Of a stretch of 33,402 nucleotides of DNA, positions 1-7,858 are shown in pieces. A program made the translations under genes and the position numbers. Numbering within the stretch: position 1 is the first letter of the stretch; every line of letters starts with the position of its first letter. Below the pieces are notes generated by a model that saw nothing but the letters and a program-made list of their open reading frames with translations, was not told where the DNA came from and ran no database searches. This DNA is from Myxococcales bacterium (lineage in GTDB: Bacteria; Myxococcota_A; UBA796; GCA-2862545), in assembly GCA_019634415.1 (NCBI GenBank), contig JAHQVJ010000126.1, positions 1 through 33,402 of the forward strand. The letters are read 5' to 3'.

Positions 1-182
1 CCCACCGTGACCGCCGCTGCCTGCGCGAGCGGGCTCGCCTTGCGCCACAGCCCCCCCGCGAACCACGCTGGCCGCGTCGGCGCCTCCGCCGCACCACCCT
101 CGGCGACGAGCCGCGAGCGGCCCGCAGCCAGGTCGTCGGCCAGCCCCTCGAGTCCGCCCGGCGCCCACGCCGCCCAGCCCAT
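1..182 (-). CDS. Chain-length-factor-like beta-ketoacyl synthase, N-terminal part only
   Basis: Only about the first 60 residues lie in the window; the gene continues beyond the left edge. The protein starts MGWAAWAPGG and later reads WRKASPLAQAAA. This resembles the N-terminus of the Ketoacyl-synt_2 'chain length factor' proteins of aryl-polyene clusters, where a W-x-P-G start and an R-(R/K)-x-S-P-L segment are typical. Such proteins are known to pair with a catalytic ketosynthase and set chain length. The ATG overlaps the stop of the upstream ketosynthase in a TGATG junction at 184-180, so the two are probably co-translated, which fits a ketosynthase/CLF pair. The catalytic region is outside the window, so activity cannot be judged. 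A different ketosynthase-like or acyltransferase-type product is possible. Confidence 0.6.
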   Translation of the reverse strand, partial: MGWAAWAPGGLEGLADDLAAGRSRLVAEGGAAEAPTRPAWFAGGLWRKASPLAQAAAVTV

Positions 183-1300
183 CACGCGACCCACGACGCC
201 TCCAGCACCAGCGCCGTGCTCGCGCCTCCGAAGGCCAGGTTCACCGACACCGCACGCGCCACCCGCGCCTCCGTGGGCTCCCGCAGCAGCTCGATCCCCG
301 GCAGCGCCTCGCGCACCCCCACGTTGGGCGGCAACACGCAGCGCTGCAGCGACAGCGCCGTGATCACCGCCTCCAGCGCCCCTGCCCCCCCGAGGGTGTG
401 GCCCAGCGCCCCCTTCACCCCCGACAGCGGCACGTCGGCAAACCGATCCGCGAACACCGCCACCTCCGTGGCGTCGTTGAGCTCGGTGGCCGTGCCGTGG
501 GCGTTGACGTAGCCCACGTCGCGCGCGTCACCGGCCTGGGCGAGGGCCTGATCCAGCGCAGCTCGGGCACCGCGACCGTCGGGGTGGGGTGCGGCCATGT
601 GGTGTGCGTCGCTGGCGCTGCCGTAGCCCGACAGCCAGGCGATCACCTCCGCCCCCCGCGCCCGCGCCGACGCCCCCGACTCGAGCACCAGCGCGCCCGC
701 CCCCTCTCCCACCGACATCCCGCTGCGCGCAGCGTCGAAGGGCCGGCAGCGATCCGGCGAGATCAGCCCCAGGGAGCGAAAGCCGTACACCGTGGTGCCG
801 CACAAGGCATCCACCCCGAAGGCCACCGCCCGCTGACAGCGCCCGCGCCGCACCCAGTCCGCGGCCACCCCCACCGCCGCAGCGCCGCTCGTGCAGGCCG
901 TCGACACCGTGAGGCGCGGACCATTGATCCCCAGCCGCCGCGCCACCGCCAGCGTGGGGCTGTCGGGCAGCTGCGTCCACAGGAAGTCCGGCTGCACCGT
1001 GCCGTCGCGCAGCAGCGCGAAGTGGCTGGGCTCGCCCAGCGTCATGTCGCCCGCCGTGCTGGCCCCCACCAGACCCAGATCCGTCGCGTCGCAGCCGGCC
1101 TGCGCCAAGGCCTCGCGCACCGCCTGCTCCGCCAGATCGGAGCCCAGGTGCGGACCGCCGGCGATGGTGGCCACAGCAGGCGCCCCCGCCCAGGTGCCAC
1201 AGCTCGCGATCGCCGAGCGACCCGCGCACACCGCCTCGAAGGTCGACGGCGCCGTGCCCCCCAGGGCGCTCACCGCCCCCACACCCGTCACTGCGATCAT
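182..1300 (-). CDS. Beta-ketoacyl-ACP synthase (FabF/KAS II type)
   Basis: A 372-residue condensing enzyme joining an acyl chain to malonyl-ACP. It starts MIAVTGVGAVSALGG. The whole Cys-His-His triad is visible: Cys136 in STACTSG, His268 in NAHGTATELND and His301 in KGALGHTLGGAG, with the C-terminal NLAFGGASTAL motif of the fold. It should therefore be catalytically competent. The ATG at 1300 overlaps the methyltransferase stop (ATGA) and its stop overlaps the CLF-like gene, giving a coupled methyltransferase-KAS-CLF operon. Longer in-frame readings upstream of 1300 run through the methyltransferase in another frame and were not used. The context suggests polyene/polyketide extension rather than primary fatty-acid synthesis; that role is an inference. 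Confidence 0.93.
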   Translation of the reverse strand: MIAVTGVGAVSALGGTAPSTFEAVCAGRSAIASCGTWAGAPAVATIAGGPHLGSDLAEQAVREALAQAGCDATDLGLVGASTAGDMTLGEPSHFALLRDGTVQPDFLWTQLPDSPTLAVARRLGINGPRLTVSTACTSGAAAVGVAADWVRRGRCQRAVAFGVDALCGTTVYGFRSLGLISPDRCRPFDAARSGMSVGEGAGALVLESGASARARGAEVIAWLSGYGSASDAHHMAAPHPDGRGARAALDQALAQAGDARDVGYVNAHGTATELNDATEVAVFADRFADVPLSGVKGALGHTLGGAGALEAVITALSLQRCVLPPNVGVREALPGIELLREPTEARVARAVSVNLAFGGASTALVLEASWVA

Positions 1301-1935
1301 GGCGCCCGCCCCACGAACAACACGTTGCTGAAGGCCGTGCCCTCCGCACAGTCCACGTCCTCCACCGTCAGGCCCGCCCCCTCCATCGCCCCTCGCAGCT
1401 CCCCGCGCGGGCGCAGGAACACCCCGTCTCCGCGGTGCCGCCCCAGGGCCATCGCCACCCGCTCTGTCAGCGCCGTGATCGCCGACCGAATACCCGCACG
1501 CGCTTCGGCGTCTCGCACCAGCAGCACGCCCCCCGGACGCAGGGCTCCGGCCAGGCGAGCGAGCAAGGCGTCCTGGGCGTCGGGGGATTGGTAGTGCAGC
1601 ACGTCCAGGCACGAGATCACGTCGGCATCGGGCAAGTGAACGGACCGCGCGTCGCCCTCGACGAAGCGCGCGTCCAGATCCTCCAACGCCACGCGGGCCT
1701 GTCCGAGCCGCCGCCCGTCGTGATCGATGCCCACCACCGTCAAGTCGGAGTACACGGTGGAGGCCAAGGCGAGCAGGTACCCCTCGCCGCACCCCACGTC
1801 GAGGACCACATGACCATCCCGCAGGTAGGGCATCACCGCCGCGTAGGCGGGGTCGTACCGCATCTTCCCACGCGCGAAGCCCAGGGCCGTCCGCCCCAGG
1901 GGCGCGTATCGACCCGCCGCTGCCTCGATGTCCAC
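1297..1935 (-). CDS. Class I SAM-dependent methyltransferase
   Basis: A 212-residue Rossmann-fold methyltransferase. Motif I is VLDVGCGEGYLLALAS near residue 44, followed by an acidic residue in VVGIDHD and the post-core segment LRPGGVLLVRDAEA. The GTG start at 1935 is supported by GGGAGGGG about 4 bases upstream on the minus strand. It is the first gene of a leftward coupled operon with a ketosynthase and a CLF-like protein. Methyltransferases occur in aryl-polyene clusters, where they can modify the aryl head group, so O- or C-methylation of the polyene or its starter is a reasonable inference. The substrate cannot be read from the sequence. Confidence 0.88.
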   Translation of the reverse strand: MDIEAAAGRYAPLGRTALGFARGKMRYDPAYAAVMPYLRDGHVVLDVGCGEGYLLALASTVYSDLTVVGIDHDGRRLGQARVALEDLDARFVEGDARSVHLPDADVISCLDVLHYQSPDAQDALLARLAGALRPGGVLLVRDAEARAGIRSAITALTERVAMALGRHRGDGVFLRPRGELRGAMEGAGLTVEDVDCAEGTAFSNVLFVGRAP

Positions 1936-1953
1936 CGCCCCTCCCTGTGGGGG

Positions 1954-4551
1954 TTGCTCCTAACCCTTCTCCTGCTCGTGCCGCTGTGGGCGGCAGCGGC
2001 CCCCGACACCCCTCCGACGGTGGCGAGCGCAGCCGATGCGCCCTACCCCCAGACCGCCAAGGAGCTGGGTATCGAGGGGCGCGTGGTGCTCCGCCTGTCC
2101 ATCGACGAGGAGGGACGCGTCACCGACGCCGTGGTGGTGGAGGAGGTCCACCCCCTCCTCGACACCGCCGCCCTGCAGGCCGCTCGTCAGCTCCGCTTCA
2201 ATCCCGCCCTGGATCAAGGTGTGCCCGTCGCTTCCGTCGTTCCCTGGGCCTTCGTCTTCTCCTTGGGCTTCGCCGGCGACGACAGCGTCGACGAGCTGGT
2301 GACCGTGCGCGGCACGGTGGAGGATCCGGGCGGGCTGCCCATCCCGCTGGTGTCCGTGCGCCTGACGCCCGAACAAGGCGATGCCGTGGAGGTCTCGGCG
2401 GGAGAGTCGGGCCGGTTCGTCGCGCGCTTCCTCGATCCCGGCCGCTACCGCGTGATCCTGTCGAAGTCGGGGTTCCTGTCGGCCGAGCACAGCCTCGTGC
2501 TGAAGGGCGGCGAGACGGCCAACGTGCGGTTCGTGCTGAACCCCGAGGAGGTCAACGAGTACGTCGTCATCGGGATCCGCGACACCTGGCGCGACGTGGA
2601 GCGAGGCGCGAGGGAGGTCGAAGAGGAGCCCGTCACGAGCACCTACGAGCTCACCCGTCGCGACATCGAGTCCACGCCGGGCTCGCTGGAGGACATCGCC
2701 CGGGCCACCCACGCCCTGCCCGGAGTGGTGGCCGACGGCGATCTGCTCGCGGGCTTCCACGTGCGCGGCGGCGAGCAGTCCGACGTGGTCTACCTGATCG
2801 ACCGCGTGCCCCTCGACAACCCCTTCCACCTCGCGGGCTTCAACAGCGTCTTCAACCCCGACATGATCCAGTCGGTGCAGTTCTACGCGGGCGCACCGCC
2901 CGCCGAGGTGCCCGCCACCACCAGCGCGGTGATGGCCGTGCAGTCCTGGGACGGCGCCCCGCGCGCTGCCGGACGAGGCATCGACGGCGCGGTGGACATC
3001 TCCGCGAGCAGTGCCCGGCTGCTGGTGCTCGGCCCCATCGATCAGGCCGAGAAGCTCACCGTGGCGCTCGCGGGTCGACGCACCTACCTCGAGGGCTACT
3101 TCGAGGTGATGAAGGCCCTCAACGTGATCGACACGGCCTTCGCCGCCCCCGAGTACAGCGAGCTGTCGGCGCGCGTGGCCTACCGACCCTCCGATCGACA
3201 CCGCCTGATCCTCACCACGCTGCGCAGCGGCGACTCCCTGGCGCTGGTGGACTCGGGCGACGACGCGCTGGTCTCGGTGGATGGCACCTTCGAGCTGAAG
3301 AACACGCTGAACCTCGTGTCGCTCGACCACACCGCCACCCTCGGCGAGTCCTCGGAGTGGCGCTCCACGGTGGCCTACACCTCGGAGAACAGCTTCCTGT
3401 CGCGGTCGCTGGCGGGCACCGTCACCCAGGACATCCAGGTGCGACGGGTGTACGGCCGCAGCGACCTGAAGCTGGCCCTGGGCGAGCACGAGCTGAAGGT
3501 GGGCGCAGACGGCTCGTGGCAGCAGGTCGGCGCGCTGGGCACCATCCAAGACGCCCGCGCCGTGCCCCGCTGGTCCCAGGCGGGCATCGCCGATCTGGGG
3601 CTGGGCGACATCGACGTGGACTTCGCCGCGCCCTGGCCCGAGGCCTCGGCCTACGCCCAGGGGCTGATCCGCGGCCCGGTGCGCGTGCGCGGCGGCGTGC
3701 GCGCCACCTACTCGGGCCTGTCGGACCAGCTGCTGGCCTCGCCGCGGTTCGGGATCAGCGTGCCGCTGCGGGGCGGCACCACGGTGCCGAAGCTGTCGTG
3801 GGGCACCTACCACCGCAACCCCCGCGACCCCTTCCGCCTCGACGACGCCATCGGCAACCCGAACCTGACGGCGGAGCGGAGCACCCAGTGGGTGTTCGGC
3901 GTCGATCAGGCCTTTCCGCTGCCGGGCGACGAGGCCGGCGGGCTGCTGCGCGTGGAGGCCTACCGCTTCACCCTGAGCGACCTGGTGGTCAACCCCGACA
4001 ACGAAGCCGCCGTGCAGGCAGGCCCGCCCTACGCCAACGCCGGATCGGGCGTGAACCAGGGCATCGACGTGATGGCCGTGGCGCGGAGCCCCCGCTGGGG
4101 CGCACAGCTCACCTACGGGCTGCTCTCCGCCCGCCGCACCAACCCCCTCAACGAGGTCTACCGCACCGAGCTGCCTCCGCCGCAGGACCAGCGCCACACC
4201 CTCGGCCTGTCCGGGGAGTGGCAGCCCCTGCCCCAGTGGCGGTTCACCACCCGCTACACCTTCCACTCCGGTCGGCCCCTGGCCGCCGTTCAGGTCGCTT
4301 CCCCCACCACCGTGCGCATCGCGTCGCTGAACCGAGGCCGCCTCGGGCCCACCCACCAAGTCGACCTACGGGCCGAGTGGCGCCGGGCCTACAAGCACTA
4401 TCGGCTCACCTTCTACGCCGAGATCTTGAACGTGGGGAACATCCAGTCGGACTTCCTGCCGATCCACGACGTGCAGGAATCGGAGCTGTCCACGACCATG
4501 CTCAGGCATCTTCCGATGCGCCCGTTCCTGGGTCTTCGGGCAGACTTTTGA
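1954..4551 (+). CDS. TonB C-terminal-domain / TonB-dependent outer-membrane receptor fusion
   Basis: An outer-membrane receptor of about 865 residues. A hydrophobic signal segment (LLLTLLLLVPLWAAAA) precedes a TonB-type energiser domain at about 28-105, with the hallmarks YPQTAKELGIEGRVVLRL and LDTAALQAARQLRFNPA. A carboxypeptidase-regulatory-like domain lies at about 115-195, a plug near 225-330 (TPGSLEDIARATHALPGV, GFHVRGGEQSDVVYLIDRVP) and a beta-barrel runs to the C-terminal RADF. Receptors normally borrow TonB from another protein, so the attached TonB domain is unusual. The start is uncertain: no ATG or clear RBS fits, and TTG 1954 is the best codon before the signal segment; it lies only 18 bases from the divergent methyltransferase start. 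The 3' end overlaps the convergent DUF2062 gene by 50 bases. The ligand is unknown. Confidence 0.82.
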   Translation: MLLTLLLLVPLWAAAAPDTPPTVASAADAPYPQTAKELGIEGRVVLRLSIDEEGRVTDAVVVEEVHPLLDTAALQAARQLRFNPALDQGVPVASVVPWAFVFSLGFAGDDSVDELVTVRGTVEDPGGLPIPLVSVRLTPEQGDAVEVSAGESGRFVARFLDPGRYRVILSKSGFLSAEHSLVLKGGETANVRFVLNPEEVNEYVVIGIRDTWRDVERGAREVEEEPVTSTYELTRRDIESTPGSLEDIARATHALPGVVADGDLLAGFHVRGGEQSDVVYLIDRVPLDNPFHLAGFNSVFNPDMIQSVQFYAGAPPAEVPATTSAVMAVQSWDGAPRAAGRGIDGAVDISASSARLLVLGPIDQAEKLTVALAGRRTYLEGYFEVMKALNVIDTAFAAPEYSELSARVAYRPSDRHRLILTTLRSGDSLALVDSGDDALVSVDGTFELKNTLNLVSLDHTATLGESSEWRSTVAYTSENSFLSRSLAGTVTQDIQVRRVYGRSDLKLALGEHELKVGADGSWQQVGALGTIQDARAVPRWSQAGIADLGLGDIDVDFAAPWPEASAYAQGLIRGPVRVRGGVRATYSGLSDQLLASPRFGISVPLRGGTTVPKLSWGTYHRNPRDPFRLDDAIGNPNLTAERSTQWVFGVDQAFPLPGDEAGGLLRVEAYRFTLSDLVVNPDNEAAVQAGPPYANAGSGVNQGIDVMAVARSPRWGAQLTYGLLSARRTNPLNEVYRTELPPPQDQRHTLGLSGEWQPLPQWRFTTRYTFHSGRPLAAVQVASPTTVRIASLNRGRLGPTHQVDLRAEWRRAYKHYRLTFYAEILNVGNIQSDFLPIHDVQESELSTTMLRHLPMRPFLGLRADF

Positions 4552-4990
4552 GGGTGCGGTTGCGCGCCACCAGGTACGTGACTCCCGCAGCGGGTACCGC
4601 GATGGCCAAGCCCAGCACGAGCGAGCCCACGAAGCAGCTCACGAACAGGCTCGGCACCTCGCCCGCGAAGATGGACAGCACCGACAGGAAGTCGCGCGCC
4701 TCCTCCAGGGAGAGGCTGCGCAGGGTGCCGAAGCGGATCCACTCGCCGATCACGATGCCGCCCGCGACCAGGAAGGGCGCGAAGAGTGGATTGGAGATGT
4801 GGGCGGCCAGGATGACGGTGAGCTTGTTGAGCCGGAGCACCGAGGCCGCCGCGAGGCACAACACGGTCTGGATGCCATACACGGGCCACACGCCGAGATT
4901 GATGCCCACGAACACGGCAGCAGCAATGCGTTCGGGGGAGCTGTGCTCCTCCTTGATAGCCACCCACAGCGCGTGCAGACGTTGTCTCAT
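4502..4990 (-). CDS. DUF2062 integral membrane protein
   Basis: A 162-residue protein with the DUF2062 signature: EHSSPERIAAAVFVGINLG, then the segment VWPVYGIQT and LRLNKLTVILAAHISNPLF, with about three or four hydrophobic helices. DUF2062 proteins occur alone or fused to glycosyltransferases in envelope loci; their biochemical role is not established. ATG 4990 was chosen because the domain begins a few residues later and longer readings enter low-complexity sequence. It is convergent with the receptor, whose last 50 bases it overlaps, and diverges from the deacetylase with only 11 bases between starts, so any promoters must overlap the coding ends. Confidence 0.85.
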   Translation of the reverse strand: MRQRLHALWVAIKEEHSSPERIAAAVFVGINLGVWPVYGIQTVLCLAAASVLRLNKLTVILAAHISNPLFAPFLVAGGIVIGEWIRFGTLRSLSLEEARDFLSVLSIFAGEVPSLFVSCFVGSLVLGLAIAVPAAGVTYLVARNRTLKSLPEDPGTGASEDA

Positions 4991-5001
4991 GGTGCTGTCG
5001 C

Positions 5002-5778
5002 ATGTATAGCCCCCGGATGCAGCCCCTGGTCCCCATCGTCGGAGCGTGCGCTGCCCTCGCGTGTGGGGCCGCTGCCTGCACACTCGCTGGCTGGGCGTCT
5101 GTTGCGGTGGGTCTGGCGGGTGCTGGCCTGGGGGGTGTCACCTTGGTGACAACGCTGGTGGCCGCCTCGGCCTGGCCCCAGACCCAGCTGTTCGGACCGG
5201 CTCCTCTGCGCGGGAGCGCCGCCGGCGTGGCCCTGACCTTCGACGACGGGCCGGATCCGGAGTCCACACCGCAGCTGCTGCAGGCGCTGGAGGAGGCGGG
5301 CGCCACCGCCACCTTCTTCGTGCTCGCGGACCGGGTGGAGGCCCACCCCGAGCTCGCCCGGGCCATCGCCGAGAAGCACGAGGTGGCCCTGCACGGCGCC
5401 AGCCATCACCCCTGGCTCACGGTCTTCTCGCCGAAGCGAGGCGCGGCAGAGCTGCGCGAGGCGTGGGAGCGCGTGGCGCGGGTGACGGGGGTGGAGCCCT
5501 CCTCCTGGTTCCGCCCCCCCTTCGGCGCCACCAGCCCGCGGCTGTTCGCGTCTGCCGAGGGCGCGGGGCTGCAGGTGGTGTGGTGCTCGGTGCGCACCGG
5601 CGACGGCGGCCCCATCGGCCCCGACACCCTCCGGCGGCGCTGTCAGCGCGCGCAGGCGGGCGACATCGTGCTGCTCCACGAGGGACCCCGCGCCGCCCGC
5701 GAGGCGCTGCCCCAGGTGCTCGCCGATCTCGAGGCACGCGGCCTGCCCGCCGTCACGGTGTCGGAGATGTTGGCGTGA
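5002..5778 (+). CDS. Membrane-anchored NodB-type polysaccharide deacetylase family protein
   Basis: A 258-residue protein (253 if ATG 5017 is used; neither start has a clear RBS). Hydrophobic segments fill residues 8-58, anchoring the C-terminal NodB domain at the membrane. Metal-site and catalytic motifs are present: TFDDGP at 79-84, the H-x3-H pair in HGASHH at 131-136, RPPFG at 171-175 and LLHEG at 224-228. The last is usually LLHD, so E replaces the common D. Family members remove acyl groups from N-acetylated sugars. Here its stop overlaps the ketosynthase start (GTGA), which ties it to polyene synthesis; deacetylation of a sugar or amide on the pigment, or of the surrounding envelope, is speculative. 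Confidence 0.88.
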   Translation: MYSPRMQPLVPIVGACAALACGAAACTLAGWASVAVGLAGAGLGGVTLVTTLVAASAWPQTQLFGPAPLRGSAAGVALTFDDGPDPESTPQLLQALEEAGATATFFVLADRVEAHPELARAIAEKHEVALHGASHHPWLTVFSPKRGAAELREAWERVARVTGVEPSSWFRPPFGATSPRLFASAEGAGLQVVWCSVRTGDGGPIGPDTLRRRCQRAQAGDIVLLHEGPRAAREALPQVLADLEARGLPAVTVSEMLA

Positions 5779-7454
5779 CCCGCTCTGCCGACCAACCCGC
5801 TCCTGCCGTGGTCGGCGTGGCCGTGCGCTGTGCGGCAGGCACCCTCGACGATCTGCGCACAGCCCTGCTGCAGGGCACCCCCCACCTGTCGGCGTCGCCC
5901 CCCTACGACAGCGACGGGCTGTGCAATCCGCGCTGTGGCCGAGTGGCCGGACTCGATCGGGACCGACCCGCCGAGGCCCTGCTCCGCGAGGTGGTGACGG
6001 AGGCCCTGCGCGAGGCGGCGCTGCCACCGGGCACGCGGATCGGCCTGGTGGTGGGCACCAGCTCGGGCAACATCGCCGGCCCCTGGGAGCGCTGGCACCG
6101 CGCCACCCTGACAGGGGAGCCCGCCGATGGCAGCGGCACCGGTCGCGACGCGCCGACACAGGCGGTGGCCCAGGAGCTGGGGCTGGCTCCGGCGACCACC
6201 GTGTGCTTGGCCTGCGTGTCGGGCACGGCGGCACTGTCGATCGCCGAGGGCTGGCTGTGGGAGGGCCAGGTCGACGCAGTGGTGGCCGCTGGCGTGGATG
6301 CCCTGTGCCTGTTCGTGCACGCGGGCTTCTCGGGACTGGGCGCGCTGGCCAGCGACGCGCCGCGCCCCTTCCACCCCGACCGCGACGGTCTGGTGGTGGG
6401 CGAAGGCGCTGCAGCGCTGGTGCTCGCCGACAGCCCCGATCCGGCTGCCGTGCGGCTGCTGGGCTCGGCGCTGTCGAGCGACGCCGTGGGGATGACCGCG
6501 CCCGATCGGCAGGCGGGCGGTGCGCAGCGCGCGCTCCGCCGCACCCTGACCCGCTCGGGCCTGCAGCCGGGCGACGTGGATCTGGTGTCGATACACGGCA
6601 CGGGCACCCGCTTCAACGACGCGATGGAGGCCACCGCACTCACGGCGGTGTTCGGCGCGCACCGACCCGCGGTGCACGGGGTGAAGCAGCTCATCGGCCA
6701 CACCATGGGAGCCGCCGGGGCCATCGAGGCGGCGCTGCTGGTGGACCTGCTCCGCCGGGGCCAGGTCCCGCCGGGGCTACAGGTTCCCCCCTCCCCCGAC
6801 CCCGACGACGATCCCGCCCCCGCCCTGCGCGACTTCACGGGCCGTCCCGAGGCCACGCCCACCGTGGGCCTGTCGATGTCGGCGGCCTTCGGTGGCGCCA
6901 ACGCGGTGGCGGCGTTCGGTGTCGGAGCTGCGCCCCCACCGAGCCCACCTCCCGTCGACGCCCACCGCCGCTGCGGCGCCACCGTGTCCGACGTCGACGA
7001 GTGGCCCGACGGCCCCACCCGCTACCAGCGCGCCGATCCCTTCGTGCGCATGGGCATGCTCGCCGTCGCGCGCTTGCGGGAACAGGTGGGTGAGCTGCCC
7101 GCCGACACCGCCATCGTGGGCGGCAGCCGCACCGGCTGCCGCATCGTGGACCTCGCCTACCACGAGCGACTGGTGAAGGAAGGCGCGCGCCGAGCGTCTC
7201 GTCGCCTGTTCACCTACACCCTCCCCGGAGCCCCGGGCTGCGCAATCTCCTTGCACTGGGAGCTGCACGGCGCCCAGCTGATGTTCCTCGACGACCCGAC
7301 CCGGGCGGAAGAAGAAGCCGCCCGCTGGGTTCGACAGGGGCGCGCCCCTGCAGCCATCGCGCTGTGGTGCGAAGCGCCCCAGGACGACGTTCCCGCCTAC
7401 GCCACCGCCACCTTGTGGACCTCAGAGGTACACACCGCCCAGGGGGCCCCTTGA
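5775..7454 (+). CDS. Beta-ketoacyl synthase fused to a degenerate ketosynthase N-lobe
   Basis: A 559-residue protein from GTG 5775, which overlaps the deacetylase stop (GTGA). Residues 1-385 form a full ketosynthase with Cys147 (CLACVSG), His274 (SIHGTGTRFND) and His309 (LIGHTMGAAGA), ending SMSAAFGGANAV. After a Pro-rich linker (386-395), residues about 405-559 look like the first half of another ketosynthase: a helix like VRMGMLAVARLRE, IVGGSRTGCRIVDLAYHERL and LFTYTLPGAPG. At the place where a ketosynthase has its catalytic cysteine the protein reads GAQLMFLDDPTRAEEEAARW, so the second half lacks the nucleophile. This resembles a built-in chain-length-factor-like half. The fold assignment of the C-terminal part is my inference from motif order. 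Confidence 0.88.
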   Translation: MTRSADQPAPAVVGVAVRCAAGTLDDLRTALLQGTPHLSASPPYDSDGLCNPRCGRVAGLDRDRPAEALLREVVTEALREAALPPGTRIGLVVGTSSGNIAGPWERWHRATLTGEPADGSGTGRDAPTQAVAQELGLAPATTVCLACVSGTAALSIAEGWLWEGQVDAVVAAGVDALCLFVHAGFSGLGALASDAPRPFHPDRDGLVVGEGAAALVLADSPDPAAVRLLGSALSSDAVGMTAPDRQAGGAQRALRRTLTRSGLQPGDVDLVSIHGTGTRFNDAMEATALTAVFGAHRPAVHGVKQLIGHTMGAAGAIEAALLVDLLRRGQVPPGLQVPPSPDPDDDPAPALRDFTGRPEATPTVGLSMSAAFGGANAVAAFGVGAAPPPSPPPVDAHRRCGATVSDVDEWPDGPTRYQRADPFVRMGMLAVARLREQVGELPADTAIVGGSRTGCRIVDLAYHERLVKEGARRASRRLFTYTLPGAPGCAISLHWELHGAQLMFLDDPTRAEEEAARWVRQGRAPAAIALWCEAPQDDVPAYATATLWTSEVHTAQGAP

Positions 7455-7858
7455 TCGAATCGCTGATTCCCCACCGTGGCCGCTGGCGACTCGTGGACCG
7501 CATCGTGGAGCACGACGACAACAGCGTCGTCACCGAGTTCCACTTCACCGAGGACTTCGTGGAGGGCCACTTCCCCGAGCAGCTGGTGGTCCCTGGCGTG
7601 GCGCTGGTGGAGGGCCTCGCCCAGACCATGCTGGTACTCTCTCGCCTGCTGGAGCCCGATGCGGAGGGCATCACGTTCCTGGCCGGCCTCGACCGCGTGC
7701 GCTTCCGAGCACCGGTGATGCCCCCCGCCACGGTGCGCTTCCACGTGAAGGTGGTGGGCCGCCGCGGCCAGCTCACCACCACCTCCGGCACGGCGTCCTG
7801 GGAGGGCAAGCGCGTGTGCACCGCCAAGCTCACCGGCGCCATCATCGAGCGCCCATGA
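7451..7858 (+). CDS. FabZ-like hotdog 3-hydroxyacyl-ACP dehydratase
   Basis: A 135-residue hotdog-fold protein that would remove water from 3-hydroxyacyl-ACP to give the enoyl chain. Residues 6-17 (IPHRGRWRLVDR) match the FabZ start, His40 lies in EGHFPEQ, and Glu54 in PGVALVEGLAQ is the second catalytic residue of the family. TTG 7451 was chosen because it overlaps the ketosynthase stop (TTGA) exactly as the other junctions in this operon do and gives the usual FabZ length. The next gene starts at its stop (ATGA). In a polyene pathway repeated dehydration without enoyl reduction leaves conjugated double bonds; no enoyl reductase is seen here, which fits that logic. Confidence 0.88.
   Translation: MIESLIPHRGRWRLVDRIVEHDDNSVVTEFHFTEDFVEGHFPEQLVVPGVALVEGLAQTMLVLSRLLEPDAEGITFLAGLDRVRFRAPVMPPATVRFHVKVVGRRGQLTTTSGTASWEGKRVCTAKLTGAIIERP

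Noticed and set aside
398..1594. Long open frame on the plus strand opposite the ketosynthase and methyltransferase
   Set aside because: The translation is Arg/Pro/His/Ala-rich low complexity with no domain, typical of antisense frames in GC-rich DNA; the minus strand has clear enzymes with full motifs.
1810..1953. ATG at 1810 as start of the TonB-domain receptor
   Set aside because: It would add about 48 residues without signal character, overlapping the methyltransferase gene; the hydrophobic signal begins near 1954.
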